From the NCBI GenBank assembly GCA_052117605.1, contig JBQKIT010000014.1: a DNA stretch of 64,000 nt; one strand, written 5' to 3'. The first letter of the stretch is position 1; each line of letters opens with the position of its first letter. The position numbers and the translations under genes were made by a program. A model generated the notes under the pieces. The model was not told the origin of the DNA, ran no database searches, and saw only the letters and a program-made list of their open reading frames with translations. Source of the stretch: CAG-791 sp000431495. Its GTDB lineage: Bacteria; Bacillota; Clostridia; Lachnospirales; Lachnospiraceae. Below, piece after piece: positions 59,586-64,000 of this stretch.

Positions 59586-60248
59586 ATGAATTCTTGTAAT
59601 ATCCGCAGGAAAGGCCTGTGCGCGGAAAAGGTAAATCTCGCACAGACGATGCCTTACCAGAAGGCGAAGGAGAGAATCTGTATTCGTACCGTGAACCATT
59701 GTCATAATCGTCAGGAGCTGGAAAAGCTTCCGTATATCGGCTGGGAGGATCTGGCAATTGTGTTCTGCTACGATGTGGAGGACGGAGGAGAAATTCTGAT
59801 TCTTCCGGAGGATCTGCAGCAGTGGGGAATTGATTTGTATGAACTGCATCGGAATGCTCTGATTCAGAGCCGGAGAATTCATCCGCCGCTGTTTGCTTCG
59901 CTGCGGGAGGTTCTCGGCCTTCCGGAGGACTGCGAAGATGCCGGGGCTGAGAGTCCTCTGTATGTGCTGACCTGCAGAAAGGCTTTTTACGGCTCGTCGG
60001 TGATGTTTTATCCGGGAATGATGACCTACCTTGCGGAACGGCTTGGAGGCGATCTTTATGTGATTCCCTGCTCGGTTCATGAGGTGCTTTTGATCCGGAA
60101 GGAGGAGATCGAGGATCCGCAGGGGCTGGTTTCCATCATCCGCTCCATAAACCGGCAGGAGCTTCTTCCGGGAGATATTCTCTCGGATTCCTTATACGAG
60201 TATCTGGCGGACAGGGACCTTCTGCGAAGAATGGCATGGAATGGCTGA
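59586..60248 (+). CDS. DUF5688 family protein, short form
   Basis: The 220-residue protein matches the C-terminal part of DUF5688 proteins of Lachnospiraceae: YIGWEDLAIVFCYDVE, the LQQWGID segment, PLYVLTCRK, FYPGMMTYLAERLGGDLYVIPCSVHEVLLI (cited here as MTYLAERLGGDLYVIPCS) and a final ILSDSLYEYL. Full-length relatives are usually longer at the N-terminus, which here seems reduced. TTTCAGGAGG precedes the ATG. The function of the family is unknown and many genomes carry numerous copies. It has no operon partner. Confidence 0.8.
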   Translation: MNSCNIRRKGLCAEKVNLAQTMPYQKAKERICIRTVNHCHNRQELEKLPYIGWEDLAIVFCYDVEDGGEILILPEDLQQWGIDLYELHRNALIQSRRIHPPLFASLREVLGLPEDCEDAGAESPLYVLTCRKAFYGSSVMFYPGMMTYLAERLGGDLYVIPCSVHEVLLIRKEEIEDPQGLVSIIRSINRQELLPGDILSDSLYEYLADRDLLRRMAWNG

Positions 60249-60288
60249 TTCTTATGCGGAAAAGACGAATTTCGGCATAGGGAGGGAC

Positions 60289-60317
60289 TTTACTTTTTGC
60301 GTCTGCGAGGGTATGAT
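60289..60317 (+). promoter_or_regulatory. promoter of the thrS T-box leader
   Basis: TTTACT (60289-60294), a 17-base spacer and TATGAT (60312-60317), initiating near 60324. Confidence 0.6.
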
Positions 60318-60323
60318 GCTCAC

Positions 60324-60618
60324 GTAAAGCGATGAAGAGACGAGTAGAACTGTACGAAAGCCTTCAGAGAGGAATTCTCCCGGAAATGCAGCGGTTATGG
60401 CTGCATGAGCGAAGAACCGGCAGGGCGCCTGCCCAGGCGGTTTCGGAGCACGGGATGCTGTGAGAATTCCGGCGATGACGCAGTTTGAAGACCAGCTCCG
60501 AGCGGCCCCAATCCGGCCCGGTGATTCCGTGATCATCATGAACGAAGCAAGAAAACAGGGTGGAACCGCGTAGAGATACGCCCCTGACGCTGCCTGATGC
60601 GGTGTCAGGGGCGTTTTT
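60324..60618 (+). promoter_or_regulatory. T-box riboswitch controlling thrS
   Basis: The leader has the T-box core AGGGTGGAACCGCG at 60557-60570, which forms the antiterminator bulge, and a terminator stem (CGCCCCTGACGC with its complement, 60579-60613) followed by TTTTT. Upstream, a long stem I region contains GAAG-ACC-AGCTCC, giving ACC at 60491-60493 as the probable threonine specifier. The bulge sequence TGGA would pair with a tRNA ending UCCA, meaning a U73 discriminator. Uncharged tRNA-Thr should therefore allow read-through into thrS. Confidence 0.92.
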
Positions 60619-60640
60619 GCATTCATAAAGGAGAACAGCA

Positions 60641-62422
60641 ATGGAAAAAGAACAGTATCTGGAAGTGTATCGTCATTCACTGGCTCATATTCTGGCCAAG
60701 GCGGTTTTGGAGCTTTACGGCAAGGAGACCCAGTATGCCATCGGACCGCAGATCGATGACGGGTTTTATTATGATTTCGTCCTGCCGGAGGGGAAGACCA
60801 TTCAGGAGGCCGATTTCAAGAAGATCGAAGATAAGATGCGCGAGATTCTGAAGCGTAAGGAGAACTGGACCAGAAAAGAGGTCTCCCGGGCAGAGGCACT
60901 GGAGATTTTCAAGGGACAGCACTTTAAGACGGAGCTGATTGAGGAGCTTCCGGAGGATGAGACGATCACCATCTACTACACCGGCGACGATTATGTGGAT
61001 CTGTGCAGAGGACCTCACGTTGAGAATTCCCAGGATCTTCTGTCTGCAGCATTTGAGCTGCGCAGCGTTTCCGGCGCTTACTGGAGAGGTGACGAGCACC
61101 GCGATCAGATGACCAGAGTTTATGCGTATGCTTTTCCGGACAAGGCGGCTCTGAAGGCGCACAAGGATCTGATCCGGGAGGCGAAGGAAAGAGATCACAA
61201 ACTGATCGGAAAGCAGACAGAGCTGTTTTACTTCGATCCCACTGCGCCCGGAATGCCTTACTGGATGCCCAGAGGATGGAAGCTGTTCAACGCCCTGCTT
61301 GACTTCTGGAGAGGAATTCATGAAGAGCATGGCTATCAGGAAATTTCCGGACCGGTTCTGTCGAAGAAGGAGCTGTGGGAGACCTCGGGTCACTGGGCGC
61401 ACTATCAGGACGGCATGTTCATCATTCCTCCGGCAGAGGGAGAGAGCGAGGAGGATACCTACGCACTGAAGCCGATGAACTGCCCGAATGCCATTAAGAT
61501 TTATCAGACCAAGCCCCGTTCCTACAAGGATCTGCCGCTTCGCATTAACCAGGTGGACGTCATTCACCGTAAGGAAAAGAGCGGCGAGCTCAATGGTCTG
61601 TTCCGTGTACAGCAGTTCCGTCAGGACGATGCACATATTCTTGTGACCGAGGAGCAGATCGCAGATGAGATCAATGATATCATGGATATCGCGACACAGA
61701 TCTACGGAACCTTCGGACTGACCTATGGCGCAGAGCTCTCCACACGTCCGGATGACTATATGGGCGATATCAACACCTGGAATCAGGCGGAGGCGGATCT
61801 GAAGAAGATCCTTCTGGACAAGTATGGCGAGAACGGCTTCGAAATCAACGAAGGCGACGGTGCATTCTATGGTCCGAAGATCGATCTGAAGATGAAGGAT
61901 GCTCTTGGACGTGAGTGGCAGATGGGAACCATCCAGCTTGATTTCCAGCTTCCGCTGAACTTCGGAATGAAGTATACGGCAGCAGACGGAACACAGAAGC
62001 AGCCGGTTATGATCCACCGCGCAATTTTCGGATCCATGGAGAGATTCATCGGAATCATCACGGAGAACTTCAAGGGAAGCTTCCCGTTCTGGCTTTCTCC
62101 TTATCAGATCGGCATTGTTCCGATTCGTCCGGAGCACAATGAGTATGCGAAGAAGGTCGCAGACCTGTGCCGCAAAAACGGACTTCGTGTGGAAGCAGAT
62201 TACTCCGACAATAATATGAAGACCAAGATCAAGGGCTTTAAGAATTACAAGGATCCTTATATCCTGGTTCTTGGCGACAACGAGGCAGCAAACAACACGG
62301 TTTCGATCAATATCCGCGGCAACAAGCAGCTGAATAATGTACCGCTGGATGAATTCCTGGATCTGTGTGACCGCATGGTGGAAGAGCACAGCCTGGAACT
62401 GACAGAAACGTTGGAAAATTAA
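60641..62422 (+). CDS. thrS: threonine-tRNA ligase lacking the TGS domain
   Basis: ThrRS charges tRNA-Thr. At 593 residues it is about 50 shorter than the usual enzyme: it begins directly with the editing domain (YRHSLAHILAKAV, HxxxH) and has no N-terminal TGS domain. The editing site and the class II core are present (FYYDF, MNCPNAIKIYQ, the DDAHIL motif, IHRAIFGSMERF), and the anticodon-binding domain is complete. The motif 2 region reads HRKEKSGELNGLFRV rather than HRNEPSGALHGL-type. AAAGGAG precedes the ATG and the T-box ends 22 bases upstream. Confidence 0.95.
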   Translation: MEKEQYLEVYRHSLAHILAKAVLELYGKETQYAIGPQIDDGFYYDFVLPEGKTIQEADFKKIEDKMREILKRKENWTRKEVSRAEALEIFKGQHFKTELIEELPEDETITIYYTGDDYVDLCRGPHVENSQDLLSAAFELRSVSGAYWRGDEHRDQMTRVYAYAFPDKAALKAHKDLIREAKERDHKLIGKQTELFYFDPTAPGMPYWMPRGWKLFNALLDFWRGIHEEHGYQEISGPVLSKKELWETSGHWAHYQDGMFIIPPAEGESEEDTYALKPMNCPNAIKIYQTKPRSYKDLPLRINQVDVIHRKEKSGELNGLFRVQQFRQDDAHILVTEEQIADEINDIMDIATQIYGTFGLTYGAELSTRPDDYMGDINTWNQAEADLKKILLDKYGENGFEINEGDGAFYGPKIDLKMKDALGREWQMGTIQLDFQLPLNFGMKYTAADGTQKQPVMIHRAIFGSMERFIGIITENFKGSFPFWLSPYQIGIVPIRPEHNEYAKKVADLCRKNGLRVEADYSDNNMKTKIKGFKNYKDPYILVLGDNEAANNTVSINIRGNKQLNNVPLDEFLDLCDRMVEEHSLELTETLEN

Positions 62423-62450
62423 CGAAACATGGATTCCTTTGCGCGAAAAT

Positions 62451-62480
62451 AATGTGATATCATTACTGTAAATTCACATT
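62451..62480 (+). promoter_or_regulatory. inverted repeat upstream of the SDR gene
   Basis: AATGTGA (62451-62457) and TCACATT (62474-62480) are perfect complements, and AATG...CATT inside the left half forms a second dyad. The arrangement lies 30 bases before the ATG and could be an operator; it has no U-tract. Confidence 0.35.
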
Positions 62481-62509
62481 TTAATATTGCGGACAGGGGG
62501 ATTCTGAAT

Positions 62510-63256
62510 ATGCTGCTACAGGGGAAGAAAGCAATTGTAACGGGTGGTACACGCGGCATCGGATATTCGATCGCGGAGACTTTTCTGAGAAACGGAGCGT
62601 CTGTCGCTATTTTCGGTTCCAGACAGGAGACGGTGGACAAGGCGCTTGCACAGCTGAAGGAAGAGAATCCGGAATGGGATGTCATTGGCATGTGGCCGGA
62701 TCTGACGGACTATGCTGCGATGGACGCTGCATTTACAGAGGTGGAGAAGGCATTCGGACGGATTGATATTCTGGTGAACAATGCCGGAATCTCCGCGAGG
62801 GAACCGTTGTACGAATATACAACGGAAGAGTTTCGGAAGATTATGGATCTGAATGTCATCGCGGTCTTCAACGGATGCCGCGCGGCAGCTCTTCGAATGA
62901 AGAAGCTTGGCGGAGGATCTATCATCAACACCAGCTCGATTGTCAGCCTTTACGGACAGCCGTCCGGCGTGGGCTATCCGACCAGTAAGTTTGCGGTCAA
63001 CGGTCTCACAAAGAGCCTTGCCCGCGAGCTTGGAAGAGATAACATTCGTGTGAATGCGGTTGCCCCGGGGGTTACCAGAACGGACATGGTTGCCAACCTT
63101 CCGGAGGAAATGGTGAAACGCGTATGTGCTCCGATTCCGCTCGGCCGTATGGGTGAGCCGCAGGAGGTGGCAAATGCATTCCTGTTCCTGGCAAGCAATC
63201 TTGCAAGCTATGTGACAGGAACCATTCTCTTTGTAGACGGAGCGGCACAGACCTGA
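62510..63256 (+). CDS. short-chain dehydrogenase/reductase, FabG-like
   Basis: The 248-residue protein is a classical SDR oxidoreductase. The cofactor motif TGGTRGIG is at residues 11-18, NNAG at about 88-91, the catalytic Ser in TSSIVS, and Tyr156/Lys160 in YPTSK. It probably uses NADP(H) or NAD(H); the residue pattern after the second strand (GSRQE) is compatible with NADP. It resembles 3-oxoacyl-ACP reductases, but no fatty-acid gene is adjacent and many SDRs of this type act on sugars or alcohols, so the substrate is open. ACAGGGGG precedes the ATG. Confidence 0.88.
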   Translation: MLLQGKKAIVTGGTRGIGYSIAETFLRNGASVAIFGSRQETVDKALAQLKEENPEWDVIGMWPDLTDYAAMDAAFTEVEKAFGRIDILVNNAGISAREPLYEYTTEEFRKIMDLNVIAVFNGCRAAALRMKKLGGGSIINTSSIVSLYGQPSGVGYPTSKFAVNGLTKSLARELGRDNIRVNAVAPGVTRTDMVANLPEEMVKRVCAPIPLGRMGEPQEVANAFLFLASNLASYVTGTILFVDGAAQT

Positions 63257-63385
63257 TGAAATCGACATGTCTCGTGCGCAGCCGGATCCTGATTGGGCAG
63301 GTGCCTTTGCAGGTGTCTTTGGAACAGTGCGGAATCTGATCGAAGCCGACGTATTTTGCTCGGAACCTGATTGAAACGAGCATGT
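63249..63385. repeat. degenerate CTGAT-containing intergenic repeats
   Basis: Four related segments built on a CCTGATTGAA-like core start near 63251, 63286, 63333 and 63365, several followed by a CGA or GCATGT stretch. Spacing is irregular (about 30-47 bases). The segment starts within the last bases of the SDR gene and runs into non-coding DNA; no open frame is supported. Confidence 0.4.
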
Positions 63386-63438
63386 GCGGCTGTTGAGGTG
63401 CCTGTACTGGAAAGCTATCATAGGTTCGTAGCGAAAAC

Positions 63439-63480
63439 CAGATCCCGCGATCACTTACTGATCGCGAGATCCATTTTTTT
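63439..63480 (+). terminator. intrinsic terminator downstream of the SDR gene
   Basis: GATCCCGCGATCA and TGATCGCGAGATC pair with one mismatch around CTTAC, followed by seven T residues. It is about 185 bases after the SDR stop codon. Confidence 0.85.
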
Positions 63481-63550
63481 ACTGGGGGATAGAGTTTGAA
63501 GGTGACAATGATATGCCGCCTTCGCTGGTGCGAAAAGTTGCTGCGAGATG

Positions 63551-63863
63551 ATTTGCTGGCGGTCGGGGATGCATTAGGGACAGGGTTTTTTGCCAGGGAA
63601 TTATCCTGATTTGCCTGAAAGCGCGGCTGGGGATGCATTTTCGTCGGGGAGATTGATCCTGATTTGATGAAAAGCTTTTGCGGGGATGATTTTCGTCGGG
63701 GAAAATGATCCTGATTTGTGGGAAATGTCTGGCAGGGATGATTTCCAATAGGGAGATTGATCCTGATTTGTGGGAAAAATCTCACAGGGATGATTTCCAA
63801 CTCGGGAATTCATCCTGATTCACAGGAAATGTCTGGGAGGGATGCATTTTAGGCTATGGAGAG
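63551..63863. repeat. tandem array of ~52-bp intergenic repeats
   Basis: The motif ATCCTGATT recurs at 63603, 63656, 63708, 63760 and 63812, that is every 52-53 bases. A more divergent unit lies before the first and partial similarity continues after the last. Each unit follows the plan ATCCTGATTTG, GGAAA, GGGATGATTTCC or GGGATGCATTTT, GGGGA. In the unit starting 63708, GGAAAT and ATTTCC can form a hairpin. The period is not a multiple of three, so the minus-strand open frame across it is not a real gene. Confidence 0.8.
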
Positions 63864-63901
63864 CATTCCTACCCTAAAATTCTAAAAAGTGAAAAAACTA
63901 C

Positions 63902-63942
63902 TTGCAATTCGAAAACAGCGATGATACAATACGATTCGCTGT
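63902..63942 (+). promoter_or_regulatory. promoter with flanking inverted repeat, reading out of the window
   Basis: TTGCAA (63902-63907), a 17-base spacer and TACAAT (63925-63930). ACAGCGA (63915-63921) and TCGCTGT (63936-63942) bracket the -10 as perfect complements, an arrangement typical of a repressor site. The gene it serves lies beyond the right edge. Confidence 0.6.
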
Positions 63943-64000
63943 TCGAGAGAACAGGATCTCACAAGACAATAACTTCTCATGGATCTGAATTGATTTTCAA

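Noticed and set aside
63072..63800. A 242-codon minus-strand open frame with repeated NQD-FP and QIRI words
   Set aside because: The repeated words come from the 52-bp DNA repeats read in changing frames; the period is not a multiple of three and the SDR gene occupies part of the same DNA.
63551..63863. CRISPR array
   Set aside because: Similarity runs across the whole 52-bp unit; there are no unique spacers of constant length between identical repeats and no cas genes.

Overview
The window is a continuous stretch of low-GC Gram-positive (Firmicutes) chromosome, most probably from an anaerobic gut Clostridia member such as a Lachnospiraceae. The evidence is CodY upstream of rpsB-tsf, MecA, NrdR, a Thr T-box leader, a DUF5688 protein, the ACT/UPF0210 pair, pyruvate phosphate dikinase, phosphoketolase, and clean -35/-10 promoters and U-tract terminators throughout. 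No CRISPR array, rRNA, phage or complete insertion sequence is visible. The taxonomic call is inference from gene content.

Layout. 1-7.2 kb: end of codY, rpsB-tsf, then mecA, an RsuA/RluB/RluF-family pseudouridine synthase, ligA and metA. 7.5-8.4 kb: a solitary Rpn/PD-(D/E)XK protein. 8.4-19.6 kb: an accessory catabolic locus. It holds two CUT1 sugar permeases, a PhnP-like metallo-hydrolase, a lipoprotein solute-binding protein, a GH13 glucosidase, two MgtC/SapB proteins, a nucleotide-pyrophosphatase-type phosphodiesterase, an organophosphate-antiporter-like MFS protein and a NagD-like HAD phosphatase. 19.6-31.1 kb: a MATE exporter behind a terminator-bearing leader, rpmE with a long leader, then DUF1385, prmC, prfA, pheA, a DUF815 AAA ATPase, ppx and ppk1. 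31.1-36.6 kb: a PHP-HAD fusion, a membrane diguanylate cyclase and an ABC-F protein. 36.8-43.4 kb: ppdK, an alpha/beta hydrolase, an AEC transporter, tRNA-Met, a GH51 arabinofuranosidase and a decayed membrane-protein remnant. 43.6-51.0 kb: a zinc-finger-like membrane protein, polA, coaE, a YycJ-like hydrolase, ACT, UPF0210 and a PfkB kinase. 51.1-55.8 kb: tRNA-Gly(CCC), an orphan ModB-ModC pair with a degenerate ATPase, and phosphoketolase. 55.9-60.2 kb: nrdR, yqeG, aroE, aroK, aroQ, efp and a DUF5688 protein. 60.3-64 kb: T-box, thrS without a TGS domain, an SDR reductase, then about 740 bases without a gene, carrying tandem ~52-bp repeats and a promoter that fires out of the window.

How genes work together. 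Most of the window is housekeeping: translation (rpsB, tsf, rpmE, prmC/prfA, efp, thrS), replication and repair (ligA, polA), the shikimate/phenylalanine route (aroE-aroK-aroQ, pheA) and methionine entry (metA, predicted acetyl-CoA dependent). ppx and ppk1 would make and break polyphosphate. ppdK, phosphoketolase and the sugar kinase belong to central carbon flux.

The best candidate for something undescribed is the 8.8-19.6 kb locus. It couples sugar import and an alpha-glucosidase to four phospho-ester functions (PhnP-like, NPP-like, OPA-like, NagD-like). I read it as a possible system for salvaging glycosylated phosphodiesters, for example glucosyl-glycerophosphate from teichoic acids or glycolipids; that reading is inference. 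Other points worth attention are the asymmetrically degenerate ABC-F and ModC ATPases, the PHP-HAD fusion, the terminator-controlled leaders of the MATE and sugar operons, and the 52-bp intergenic repeat array.
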